This document shows, piece after piece, positions 1 through 7,863 of a stretch of DNA of 64,000 bases. The notes beneath the pieces were generated by a model that saw nothing but the letters and a program-made list of their open reading frames with translations, was not told where the DNA came from and searched no databases. Source of the stretch: Guptibacillus hwajinpoensis. GTDB taxonomy: Bacteria; Bacillota; Bacilli; Bacillales; Guptibacillaceae. Within the stretch, counting starts at the first letter, position 1; each line of letters starts with the position of its first letter. The DNA is taken from the NCBI RefSeq assembly GCF_029277305.1, contig NZ_CP119526.1; one strand, given 5' to 3'. The translations under genes were made by a program, and so were the position numbers.

Positions 1-285
1 ATTCAAAAAGAAAAAATAGAAGAGTATTTGCTTATTCAACAGAAAGCTCGAGAAGTCTATGGAAGGTACATAGATGCTGAAACAACTTACTTACATAGCA
101 AAGTAGATCCTACAAAATGGCTGGAAATGACGTACTATAAAAGTGAAGATGATTACCGAACTAGTATGGAACTTATTAATAAGGAAAAAGAGATTCAAGA
201 GCTTTTTACATCCTTTAAAGCTCTTCTTGTTACTGAAAAAAGTGAGATTAAAGAAGAAGATTACTTAGGAATAATAGAGAAATAG
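1..285 (+). CDS. Hypothetical protein, 3' part (truncated by window edge)
   Basis: The reading frame is open from the first base to the TAG at 283-285, so only the last 94 codons are visible. A TTG at 28 is the first possible in-window start but has no ribosome site, so the true start probably lies outside. The segment is charged and aromatic, with WLEMTYYKSEDDY followed by a helix-rich tail, and no membrane segment. The pattern weakly resembles small ferredoxin-like monooxygenase (ABM-type) domains. I do not assign a function. Confidence 0.6.
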   Translation: MQKEKIEEYLLIQQKAREVYGRYIDAETTYLHSKVDPTKWLEMTYYKSEDDYRTSMELINKEKEIQELFTSFKALLVTEKSEIKEEDYLGIIEK

Positions 286-319
286 CTTTTGACACCTTAT
301 CGTGGGAGGTGAACTACCT

Positions 320-514
320 ATGAAAACGTATCTCGTTTTGTTCATAATCGTAGCTATCATGCACACAATGACACTTATAAATATCGCAATATTTAATGGT
401 GAATGGAACGGAATTGTCATGTTCCTTTCAACTGCATTATTTATCATTGCAGTGTTCTATTTTTCAACGGAGTATAGAGCTAATAAATATAGAGGATCTA
501 GGTCTAATACATAG
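320..514 (+). CDS. Small membrane protein (64 aa)
   Basis: The ATG at 320 follows GGGAGGTG at 304-311 with good spacing, which decides it over the upstream GTG at 302 in the same frame. The product has two hydrophobic helices (about residues 4-23 and 31-49) and a short basic C-terminus (YRANKYRGSRSN). It starts 34 bases after the preceding stop and may be co-transcribed with it. No family is recognised. Confidence 0.6.
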   Translation: MKTYLVLFIIVAIMHTMTLINIAIFNGEWNGIVMFLSTALFIIAVFYFSTEYRANKYRGSRSNT

Positions 515-561
515 AAATGATTATGAAATAATATTTGCAGATAAACTTGTTGGAGGTCTAG

Positions 562-1386
562 ATGAATTTATTACAAAAATCAATCGAGATGTCAGCACAT
601 TATAAGGAAAACCCAAAGGTAGATGCCGTTCTTCTTGCTGGATCAGTATCTAAAAACTTACAAGATGAACATTCGGATATTGAATTACATATTTTATGGT
701 CAAGCTCTCCTACTGACGAGGATCGACAGAATCCGATTCAAAAAATTGATGGCACTATTCTTTCATATCATCCTTATGAAGATGAAGAGTGGTCTGAATC
801 TTACTTGGATCAAAATGGAATTAAGTTTGAGATTAGTAACTTTTTGTGTGAAACAGTAGAACGGTTTATTTCAGATGTTGTGGATAGATACGAAACGGAC
901 TACGATAAACAGTGTATTATAGCTTCCATAAATGATGGTGTCAGCCTTTTTGGAGAAGAAAAAATCAATGACCTAAAAAACAGAATTGCCACTTACCCGT
1001 TAGAGCTTTCAAAACGTATGATTTCGGAAAACCTCTGGTTGAGTAATCGATGGAATAACCGAAAAGCACTTTTGAAACGCCAAGATTGGTTAATGCTTTC
1101 TGATGTTATTTGTGGCGTGCAAAGGAATCTACTAGGAGTTTTATTTGGACTTAATCACATATATGTACACCACCCTGTATTTAAGTGGATGGGGATCTAT
1201 ATTGAACAAATGGAAATTAGACCGGAAAGTCTTCATGATCGAATGACGAATATTCTAATTGGACATCCACAAAACGGTATAGAAAAATTAGAGAAGTTAA
1301 TTGAAGATGTTATTGAATTGGTAGAGAGATATCATCCTGAACTGGACATCACCGACCAGAAGAAACATATTGGATATGCTAAATAA
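562..1386 (+). CDS. Nucleotidyltransferase-like protein (DUF4037-like)
   Basis: 274 aa, soluble. Residues about 21-48 hold LLAGSVSKNLQDEHSDIELH, which fits the nucleotidyltransferase-superfamily pattern (GS, then D-x-E carboxylates for metal). A helical C-terminal half follows, as in DUF4037 and aminoglycoside-nucleotidyltransferase-like proteins. The ATG follows GGAGG at 552-556. Known relatives transfer a nucleotide to small molecules such as aminoglycosides, but the substrate here is unknown. It is followed 58 bases later by a VOC protein. The fold is fairly clear from the motif. An actual resistance role is only a possibility. Confidence 0.65.
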   Translation: MNLLQKSIEMSAHYKENPKVDAVLLAGSVSKNLQDEHSDIELHILWSSSPTDEDRQNPIQKIDGTILSYHPYEDEEWSESYLDQNGIKFEISNFLCETVERFISDVVDRYETDYDKQCIIASINDGVSLFGEEKINDLKNRIATYPLELSKRMISENLWLSNRWNNRKALLKRQDWLMLSDVICGVQRNLLGVLFGLNHIYVHHPVFKWMGIYIEQMEIRPESLHDRMTNILIGHPQNGIEKLEKLIEDVIELVERYHPELDITDQKKHIGYAK

Positions 1387-1444
1387 GGATCCTGTAAATG
1401 CATCATTGAATAATTAATTAAACCTACATTAGGAGGTATCATAA

Positions 1445-1849
1445 TTGATTTTTGAGATGACTACTCAAGTTCGTGTTTCTAATATTGAAGAGGGGCATAA
1501 ATGGTATGAAACTCTAATAAATAAACATCCCGATTTTATTCCCCATAAGGGATTTGTTGAATGGGAACTCATTCCTGGCTGTTGGTTACAGGTGGCTGAA
1601 GGAGAGTTAACGGAGGGCAATGGTCCTTTGCGATTAGGGGTTACAGATATTGAAGGTGAACGTGAAAGACTTATAAAGGAATTAACGATTGAAAGGTTCG
1701 AAATACACTCAAGACCCGAAGTTCCAGTCAAGTGGGGAACCTTCCGAGATCCATGGGGAAATCGTATTGGTTTTTTTGAGTACCTGGATAAGAAAGAAGA
1801 AGAAACACAAATTAAATCAATCTTAGGAACTGACTCTTCTCGAGTCTAA
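1445..1849 (+). CDS. VOC (glyoxalase/bleomycin resistance) family protein
   Basis: 134 aa with the single-module VOC layout: an N-terminal strand TTQVRVSNIEEGHKWYETL, a middle strand block, and the C-terminal signature RDPWGNRIGFFEY near residues 98-110, where the last Glu is the usual metal ligand. Start is TTG at 1445, seven bases after AGGAGGT (1431-1437). No ATG is available. VOC proteins include metal-dependent isomerases, thiol transferases and antibiotic-binding proteins; the substrate cannot be read here. A terminator follows at 1891-1930. Confidence 0.75.
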   Translation: MIFEMTTQVRVSNIEEGHKWYETLINKHPDFIPHKGFVEWELIPGCWLQVAEGELTEGNGPLRLGVTDIEGERERLIKELTIERFEIHSRPEVPVKWGTFRDPWGNRIGFFEYLDKKEEETQIKSILGTDSSRV

Positions 1850-1890
1850 TCTATACGACCGGTTGTTCTACATAATAATAGTCTAGGTTC

Positions 1891-1930
1891 AAGGGAACTT
1901 CATCAATGATGTAGTTCCCTTTTCATTTTA
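1891..1930 (+). terminator. Rho-independent terminator
   Basis: Nine-base stem AAGGGAACT with AGTTCCCTT around a CATC/GATG inner stem, followed by TTTTCATTTT. It ends the unit carrying the nucleotidyltransferase-like and VOC genes. Confidence 0.8.
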
Positions 1931-1932
1931 AT

Positions 1933-2156
1933 AGGCTCTTTCTGTAAGGTCGTTGCATTTGAAAAAATTTAAATATAAAACACCACACTTCGCTAATTGG
2001 AGCGGAAGGATGCTCGACTCCTGCGGGACTAGCGGGGCAGGTGAGACCCCACAGGAGCGTTAGCGACGAGGAGGCTCACCGCCCGCCCCGCGGAAAGCGA
2101 GCATCCTGGAGCGGAAATTAACTCCTCTTATAACTACAATGTCTACGAAAAGACCT
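1933..2156 (+). repeat. Family A intergenic repeat, copy 1 (forward)
   Basis: About 224 bp. The left end is AGGCTCTTTCTGTAAGGT. The right end is the reverse complement of AGGTCTTTTCGTAGACATTG, so the ends are imperfect inverted repeats. The core at 1999-2120 begins GGAGCGGAAGGATGCTCG, ends CGAGCATCCTGGAGCGGAAA, and contains further complementary GC-rich arms (TCCTGCGGG with CCCCACAGGA, GGTGAG with CTCACC). It is non-coding and lies directly after a terminator. Confidence 0.85.
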
Positions 2157-2392
2157 TAAACATTTTTTATTAAAGGCTTTCGACCAGAAAAAGTTAGTCT
2201 TGTTGAAGGTATATAAACTTAAGCAAGGAAGATATAGAGAGTATTAACCCAATTCCATGCAAAACCGAACAACGGGAGGAATGGAGTGACGTTCAGCGGA
2301 ATAAGATAGGTACGTAAAATGTCTCTTCTTTAACGCTAGTTGGTGTAAAAGCTTTTGCTAGAAAACGAATGTTCTTTGAGGGAGCTGGGACA
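2157..2392. other. Non-coding stretch between repeat and next gene
   Basis: Besides the upstream terminator and repeat, this 236-base stretch holds no convincing ORF, RNA or promoter. The minus-strand frame across 2293-2547 is a shadow of the following gene. The only clear signal is GGGAG at 2380-2384, the ribosome site for the start at 2393. Confidence 0.5.
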
Positions 2393-2758
2393 ATGTATTG
2401 GATTCTGTATGTTATGATCCTGCTGGCGTTATTTTTGTTCATTCCAGTTGAATTTGTTTTCATCTTCATGATTGGTGGGTTTTTTGTATTCAGGAGTCTG
2501 TCACGTCGATCTAAAGTAAAAGCTGTTACGAGTAAAGTTGCAGCCACTCATGCTTCATCTAATGTGAGAACCCATAAGTGGGATGTTGATTTTGATGACG
2601 ATGACGACTATGAAGAGAGATATGATGAAACAGGAGAATTCAATGACGAAGATGAGGAACAACGAGATCGTGAGGAAGAGCAAGAAGAGCAAGAAGAGCG
2701 GGAACGCTGGACATACGAAGAAGATGGAAATGACAATAGCAGCCGAGATGATGATTAG
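2393..2758 (+). CDS. Membrane protein with long acidic tail
   Basis: 121 aa. ATG 2393 lies eight bases after GGGAG; an in-frame ATG at 2369 has no ribosome site. The N-terminus has one long or two close hydrophobic helices (MYWILYVMILLALFLFIPVE and following), then a basic stretch RSLSRRSKVK. From about residue 63 there is an extremely acidic, low-complexity tail (FDDDDDYEERYDE, later REEEQEEQEERER). The basic patch suggests a cytoplasmic tail. The tail is encoded partly by near-tandem gaagagcaa units, so copy number may vary between strains. Function unknown. Confidence 0.65.
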   Translation: MYWILYVMILLALFLFIPVEFVFIFMIGGFFVFRSLSRRSKVKAVTSKVAATHASSNVRTHKWDVDFDDDDDYEERYDETGEFNDEDEEQRDREEEQEEQEERERWTYEEDGNDNSSRDDD

Positions 2759-2802
2759 GACAGTTCATGCTGTGCACATCAATTTTGCGCTGAACTACAA
2801 TA

Positions 2803-2840
2803 AAACTGCCACCCTTATGATAAAAGGATGGCAGTTTTTC
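2803..2840. terminator. Bidirectional terminator between convergent genes
   Basis: AACTGCCA-CCCTT pairs with AAAGG-TGGCAGTT, with T-rich tail TTTTTCTT on the plus strand and a T run on the minus strand. It separates the acidic-tail gene from the convergent RND gene. Confidence 0.85.
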
Positions 2841-2844
2841 TTGA

Positions 2845-5800
2845 TTAGTTCGCTACTTGTTGCTCTGTTACAATTTCCTGCTTTCGCTGGCGTTTTGACT
2901 TTCTAAAGTAAAGCAATTCATAAAAGACGGGCACAATGACGAGCGTGAGAACAGTCGCTCCAGAAAGTCCGCCAATTACAACGACGGCTAGCGACTTTGA
3001 TACAAGGCTACCGGCTTCAGAATGTCCGAAGAGAAGTGGAAGCATTGCACATATTGTAGCAATTGCGGTCATCACAACGGGACGAAGGCGGATTGCACAT
3101 GCTTCGAGAATAGCATCTCGGATAATCATGGTTTCTTCATTTTGCTTCACACGATCAATGAGCACGATCGCGTTTGTGACGACAACTCCAATCAGCATTA
3201 ATGCTCCGATCAGCGCTGTCGCATCAGCTGGCACGCCAGAGATTAATAGACCAAGAACGGCTCCGATGGATGCAAGCGGAAGGGTCATTAGAATCGCGAG
3301 CGGTGCACGTAACGTCTTGAATGTTAGCACCATAATGAGATACACAATTAAGATTGACGCTAGCATCGTGATACCAAGATCTTTAAAGTCATTTGCTTGT
3401 TGTTCGGAAGCTCCGCCTGTATCAAGCGTAATTCCTTCTGGGAGATCAAGTTTGTTCACTTTCTCAGTGATTTTCCCAGCAATGACTGAGAGCTCTTCTG
3501 GTGTAACTTCTGCGGTAATACGCGCATACAAATCACCATCTTTATGAAGAACCGTACTCGGCTTCTCTTCCTGCGTAATCGAAGCCACTTGAGACAGTGG
3601 GACTGCTCCGGCATTCGTCGCAAGTGTTAAATCATTTAAGTCAGATAGTGAATCAGGGTTAATGTTTGCATTAAGAAAGACTGGCAATTTCTGATCATCC
3701 AGCGTCATTGCGCCGATTGGTTGTGGGTTAAGTAGACTACTAATTTGCATAGCCGTTTGTTGGGCATTCGCTTTCTTCGTATTAACTTTTACTGTATACA
3801 CTGGCGATGTTTTATCCTGATTGCTCGATACTTTTTGTACACCGTCAACATCTTTCATTTCATCAATCAATTTACCTGATGCAATTAAGATATCGTTCGT
3901 ATTGTTTCCGATCACATCATACGTAATGGAAGAGTTCGAGGAGCCCCCGAACATTGAAGCAGGATTTGCTTCAATCGTAACGTTCTTCTCATCTTGTTTT
4001 GCTTGATCGACTTCTTCAATGAATTTCTCCGCATCCGCATCTTCTTTCATAATGACCGTGTAGAGTACTGTATTCGGATCACTTACCTGTCCGTACTGTG
4101 CTTCCTCTTCACTTGAACCATATTGCGTAATCATATACTCATATCCATCGAAATCAGCTAGCGTATTCTCAAACTCCATCATACGCTTCTTTTTTGTATC
4201 TTCAGGTGTGCCGCTCGGGAATTCCATACTCACAGATACCATTGATGCATCATTTGCGCCAGTCGCTGCTTTTGGCATTGTTACATAAAGAGCAATTGAA
4301 CCACCAAAAACGACAATCGCCAGGAGAATTGGTACGAATTTATGATTGAGAGACCATCTAAGAACTTTGATATACCCTTCAGGTGGCGAATGAGATGGTA
4401 GCGTTGTGTTTTTTAACATTGCGCGACTCAGAAGTGGAACAACGGTCAAAGCGACGAGTAGGGAAGCTAGCAATGAGTAAGTGACGGTTAATCCAAACGG
4501 GAGGAGGAACGCCTTTAATGATCCGTTCACAAGACCCATTGGTAGAAACACGGCAACTGTAATGAGCGTTGATGATGTGATGGCACGTGATACTTCCTTT
4601 GTTGCTTCTAACACGGTTGCCTTTGATAGCTTTTCGTTCTGACTGCGCCTGAAGATGTTCTCGACGACAACGATACTGTCATCAACTAGACGACCGACCG
4701 CTACAGCCACACCTCCAAGCGTTAGAATATTTAGTGTTACGCCAGAAACCCAGAGAAGTAAGAGCGTAATGGCGAGTGATAGAGGAATCGAAATGGCTGT
4801 AATAATGGTCGGTTTTAATTTCCTCAGAAATAACAGAATAACTAGCGTCGCAAAGAGCGCACCAAGTCCAACCTCGCGCATCATACTTGTGACAGAGTTC
4901 TTTACCAAGTCTCCAGTTGTGAAGAGAGTCTTTGCTTCAACACCATTGTACTCGTTGTTAATTTTCTGCACCGTTTCCTCGACTTCATTACCAGCAGTAA
5001 CCGCACTCGCATCACTTTCCTTAAAAAGGACAACGGCAAGAGCTTCTTTCCCATTCACCCTTGTAACAAGATCATCGGACTTCACCTGTTCGACCGACGC
5101 GACATCTTTTAAATAAACTGGCTCCGAGTTCGGAATCTGGAGAGGAATAGGTAAGTTCTCAAGCGCATCGATTGATGTCAGGTTATCGGTTACGTTAATC
5201 GTGCTTTTCTCTCCATCAATGGTTGTGTTTCCAGCTGATGCGGAAACATTCTGCCCTTGAAGGACTCCCATAATCGCATTAACTGGAATTTGAAGCTGCT
5301 CTAACTTATCTCGATCCAAATTGATCTGAATGCGTGATCCGCTCTCACCAACAATGCTAGCTTGTGATAAGCCTTCCTGGTTCTCGAATAGTGGTTTAAA
5401 CCTGTCATTTACTTGCTCAAGGTTGCTTTTGGTCATCCCGTCATCAAACGTAATCGACACCTGCCCAACCGGGATCATGGTTGTGTTGAGTTGCGATATC
5501 TGGGGTTTTCCAACACCTTCTGGTAGCGAAAGTGGGTTGATGGCATCTTCTACGTTATTCTTCGCTTCCTTCATGTCCGTTTTCGAATCAAAGTTAATCG
5601 TAATTTGTGAATATCCTTCACCTGTTGTTGAGAGAACCGATGTTTTTCCACTCACGGAAGCTACGGCTTGTTCAATTGGTTCGGTGACATTTGTAGTCAT
5701 AGAACCCGCATCATTACCTGGACCAAGCGTAACGACGGTTACCTGTGGGTTATCAGCTTCAGGCAGAAATTCCATAGGCAGTAGAAAATAACTAACAGTT

Positions 5801-5877
5801 CCCACCAAAAGCGTAATAACGATAAATAGTCCCATTGCTGTTTTGTTTCGAAAAGCCCAATTCGTTAATAATTGCAT
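2845..5877 (-). CDS. RND-family efflux permease (SwrC/AcrB-type)
   Basis: 1010 aa, the normal length for a hydrophobe/amphiphile RND pump. The first helix lies near residues 13-33. Large extracytoplasmic porter domains follow (about 35-330 and 540-830). The TM4 proton-relay signature GRLVDDSIVVVENIFRR carries the paired Asp residues. Start ATG 5877 follows GGGGGAG; the longer frame to 6027 has no ribosome site and an atypical N-terminus. Family members export surfactants, drugs or lipids using the proton gradient; the closest kind in Bacillus is SwrC. No HlyD/AcrA-type adaptor gene lies beside it. The exact substrate is unknown. Confidence 0.92.
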   Translation of the reverse strand: MQLLTNWAFRNKTAMGLFIVITLLVGTVSYFLLPMEFLPEADNPQVTVVTLGPGNDAGSMTTNVTEPIEQAVASVSGKTSVLSTTGEGYSQITINFDSKTDMKEAKNNVEDAINPLSLPEGVGKPQISQLNTTMIPVGQVSITFDDGMTKSNLEQVNDRFKPLFENQEGLSQASIVGESGSRIQINLDRDKLEQLQIPVNAIMGVLQGQNVSASAGNTTIDGEKSTINVTDNLTSIDALENLPIPLQIPNSEPVYLKDVASVEQVKSDDLVTRVNGKEALAVVLFKESDASAVTAGNEVEETVQKINNEYNGVEAKTLFTTGDLVKNSVTSMMREVGLGALFATLVILLFLRKLKPTIITAISIPLSLAITLLLLWVSGVTLNILTLGGVAVAVGRLVDDSIVVVENIFRRSQNEKLSKATVLEATKEVSRAITSSTLITVAVFLPMGLVNGSLKAFLLPFGLTVTYSLLASLLVALTVVPLLSRAMLKNTTLPSHSPPEGYIKVLRWSLNHKFVPILLAIVVFGGSIALYVTMPKAATGANDASMVSVSMEFPSGTPEDTKKKRMMEFENTLADFDGYEYMITQYGSSEEEAQYGQVSDPNTVLYTVIMKEDADAEKFIEEVDQAKQDEKNVTIEANPASMFGGSSNSSITYDVIGNNTNDILIASGKLIDEMKDVDGVQKVSSNQDKTSPVYTVKVNTKKANAQQTAMQISSLLNPQPIGAMTLDDQKLPVFLNANINPDSLSDLNDLTLATNAGAVPLSQVASITQEEKPSTVLHKDGDLYARITAEVTPEELSVIAGKITEKVNKLDLPEGITLDTGGASEQQANDFKDLGITMLASILIVYLIMVLTFKTLRAPLAILMTLPLASIGAVLGLLISGVPADATALIGALMLIGVVVTNAIVLIDRVKQNEETMIIRDAILEACAIRLRPVVMTAIATICAMLPLLFGHSEAGSLVSKSLAVVVIGGLSGATVLTLVIVPVFYELLYFRKSKRQRKQEIVTEQQVAN

Positions 5878-6232
5878 ACATTCTCCCCCGATTCCTTTTT
5901 CGATTAGTCTTGCTAAGCACTTTTTTCCTCTCTTTAAAATTACTGCAAGCAAACCAATAATACAGCGGTCTACAGTCCAAATTCCCTCTAGGTCTCGAGA
6001 CGTAGTAGGCGAATTCCGTTGGTACAACTGTCATTTTACGAGTGAGAACAACGATGTATTCTTAGGAGTTTGTTTAAGGTTAGAGAGCTCTTAGTAGATA
6101 TGGGTTTGTCATTAGCTGTTAAGTAAGTTATCTGAGGAGTCAGTCACGATATGGTAATATATAGAAGAGTGATCGTTTCGTGATTTTAAGAAAGTTATTG
6201 AGTGTTATTCTTTTGGAAAGAGTGGTGAAGTT
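5878..6232. other. 355-base divergent intergenic region
   Basis: It separates the minus-strand RND gene from the plus-strand small membrane gene. It should hold promoters for both directions, but I see no clear -35/-10 pair. An in-frame extension of the RND ORF runs into it and I regard that as non-coding. No hairpin, repeat or RNA gene was found. Confidence 0.4.
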
Positions 6233-6484
6233 ATGAAAGAATACATTCATTATGTTTCAGGATACTGTGGCTATTTTCTTTTAGCATTCGTATCTGTGAG
6301 ATTAATAATGAATAATGATTTGACTGGAAATATAATGACCTGGATTGGACTTATATTGTTAATCATTTATGTAGAATTTATGGAGAAGAAAAGTGGAAAG
6401 CCAAAACATAGCAGGTTAATCAAATTTGTATTGAGTGTTGTGTTTCTTCTTGTTTCATTGGATTATGCATACGGTTTGTTCTAA
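6233..6484 (+). CDS. Small membrane protein (83 aa)
   Basis: Three hydrophobic helices: GYFLLAFVSVRLIM, IMTWIGLILLIIYVEF and FVLSVVFLLVSLDYAYGLF, with a basic loop EKKSGKPKHSR between the second and third. ATG 6233 is preceded by GTGGTGAAG, a weak ribosome site. No family recognised. Three-helix layout and size resemble DUF3953-type proteins found nearby (7343, 61802), but the conserved G-x-E-E motif is absent. Confidence 0.6.
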   Translation: MKEYIHYVSGYCGYFLLAFVSVRLIMNNDLTGNIMTWIGLILLIIYVEFMEKKSGKPKHSRLIKFVLSVVFLLVSLDYAYGLF

Positions 6485-6683
6485 GCTATAAGATTCTCTC
6501 TTAGTGTAATAGATTCCTTCAGATGGGACTGAATTGAAGAGAGGTTTTGGTTAGGTAAAACAAAAAGGGAAAGAAGTAAGCTGCTTTCATTTGTTTTAGT
6601 CTTTGCGCTTATATCAGTCGGAGTAGGGACTATACAATTATTAGTTAATTAATGAATCTAGTTTAGATGTGAGGAGGATGTCA
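6485..6683 (+). other. Intergenic stretch with possible gene remnant
   Basis: Bases 6541-6650 contain one frame with a hydrophobic helix (FVLVFALISVGVGTIQLLVN then TAA), preceded by basic residues. It has no ATG, GTG or TTG start and no ribosome site in frame. It may be the remains of a small membrane gene. Family A copy 2 starts 34 bases after its stop. Confidence 0.3.
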
Positions 6684-6910
6684 TACTCTTTTCGTAGACA
6701 TTGTTGCTTTTAGATAAGTGGTTAATTTCCGCTCCAGGATGCTCGCTTTCCGCGGGGCGGGCGCGGTGAGCCTCCTCGTCGCTAACGCTTCTGTGGGGTC
6801 TCACCTGTCCCGCTAGTCCCGCAGGAGTCGAGCATCCTTACACTCCAATTAGCAAAGTGTGGTTTTTATCCAATAATTGATTCAAAAGCAGAATCTATTA
6901 GAGATGAGCC
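6684..6910 (-). repeat. Family A intergenic repeat, copy 2 (reverse)
   Basis: Reverse orientation relative to copy 1. It opens with CTCTTTTCGTAGACATTGTT (6685) and the core begins GGTTAATTTCCGCTCCAGG. It closes with a degenerate AAAAGCAGAATCTATTAGAG end. The GC-rich core matches copy 1 closely over about 120 bp, with a two-base GC insertion near 6770. The ATG at 6904 of a 40-codon hydrophobic ORF lies inside the repeat end, so that ORF is doubtful. Confidence 0.85.
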
Positions 6911-7078
6911 ATTTATTATCAACATATCGATCTAATGGTTCGCTTCAATCTAATCTCTCTATTGAAATCGCTTTTCTATTTCTAGGAATAGCATTGATTC
7001 TCCTATCAGTTGTCTACAAAAAATAAATCTTCGGTTGATGCCTTTATGATAGGGTAGAACACAGATAGAGGTGGGCAT

Positions 7079-7309
7079 TTGAAAGAGTTCATAGCCATTG
7101 TCGTTACGGTTATAGCGACTAATCGGATTACTGAGCAAGTATATGAAAAGATGAACTTCCATTACAATTGGTTTGAAGATCGATTTAGCTTAAAGTCGTT
7201 GTTAATGGATTTAGGAATATACTTTATCATCGGCGTTCCTATTTATTTAATAGTAGAAATGTTAATTGATAGAGGACGATCATTGTTTAACAATAAAAGA
7301 ATAGAATAG
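7079..7309 (+). CDS. Small membrane protein (76 aa)
   Basis: TTG start at 7079 after AGAGGTGGG. The product begins KEFIAIVVTVIATNRIT, has a central amphipathic stretch NWFEDRFSLKS and a second helix IYFIIGVPIYLIVEML, then a basic end. It lies 33 bases upstream of the next small membrane gene and the two may form one unit. No family recognised. Confidence 0.55.
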   Translation: MKEFIAIVVTVIATNRITEQVYEKMNFHYNWFEDRFSLKSLLMDLGIYFIIGVPIYLIVEMLIDRGRSLFNNKRIE

Positions 7310-7342
7310 GGTACAGAAGTAATGAACAACTAAAGGTGTGGT

Positions 7343-7573
7343 TTGTTGGGTTTACTGAAAAAAGTAAATACTGCTCTTTCGATCGGAGCAGTGATGATGG
7401 GTTTCTATCATTTTTTTGTGGAAGATCTTTCTATAAATGCATGGATTCCGTATTTATTTATCATGTACTTATTATTCGGCATCGAAATTAGTAAGCGTGA
7501 AGATAAAGATAGTAAATTAGGGTATGTTTATTTTGCTGCATCAGTCCTTTTTCTAGCAATTATGATTACATAA
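7343..7573 (+). CDS. Small membrane protein, DUF3953-like
   Basis: 76 aa, TTG at 7343 (a second TTG follows at 7346) after AAAGGTGTGG. Three hydrophobic helices, with the middle one ending LFIMYLLFGIEISKRE, which resembles the helix-G-x-E-basic pattern of DUF3953 (YczI-type) proteins. The gene at 61802 shows that pattern more clearly. Function of the family is unknown. A strong terminator follows immediately. Confidence 0.6.
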   Translation: MLGLLKKVNTALSIGAVMMGFYHFFVEDLSINAWIPYLFIMYLLFGIEISKREDKDSKLGYVYFAASVLFLAIMIT

Positions 7574-7585
7574 GCAAGCGTTGAA

Positions 7586-7626
7586 AAAATGCTGAAGATC
7601 CACAAAGGATCTTCAGCATTTTTTGT
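7586..7626. terminator. Rho-independent terminator
   Basis: Perfect stem TGCTGAAGATCC / GGATCTTCAGCA, loop ACAAA, then TTTTTTG. A-run on the other side makes it usable in both directions. Confidence 0.88.
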
Positions 7627-7636
7627 GTTAATTTAT

Positions 7637-7858
7637 GGATCTTTTCGTAGACAGTGTTGCTCTAAGAATGGGGGGATTTTCGCTCCAGGATGCTCGCTTT
7701 CCGCGGGGCGGGCGGTGAGCCTCCTCATCGCTTACGCTCTTGCGCGGTCTCACCTGTCCCGCTAGTCCCGCAGGAGTCGAGCATCCTTTCGCTCCAATTA
7801 GAAGTTGATTTTTTTATTCAATTATTCATTCAAAAGCAATAATCTTTTAGAAAAGAAC
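7637..7858 (-). repeat. Family A intergenic repeat, copy 3 (reverse)
   Basis: Begins GATCTTTTCGTAGACAGTGT and ends AAAGCAATAATCTTTTAGAA then AAGAAC. Core as in copies 1, 2 and 4. It sits between the terminator of the small membrane gene and the 3' end of the convergent hydrolase gene, about 730 bp from copy 2 in the same orientation. Confidence 0.85.
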
Positions 7859-7863
7859 TTAAT

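Noticed and set aside
2936..5791. Several 60-200-codon plus-strand ORFs
   Set aside because: They are antisense shadows of the RND permease gene, with no ribosome sites and atypical composition.
5878..6034. N-terminal extension of the RND permease
   Set aside because: Contains Cys/Arg-rich sequence not seen in the family; the ATG at 5877 has a strong ribosome site.
6904..7026. 40-codon hydrophobic ORF
   Set aside because: Its ATG is part of the Family A repeat end and lacks a ribosome site; treated as a fragment only.
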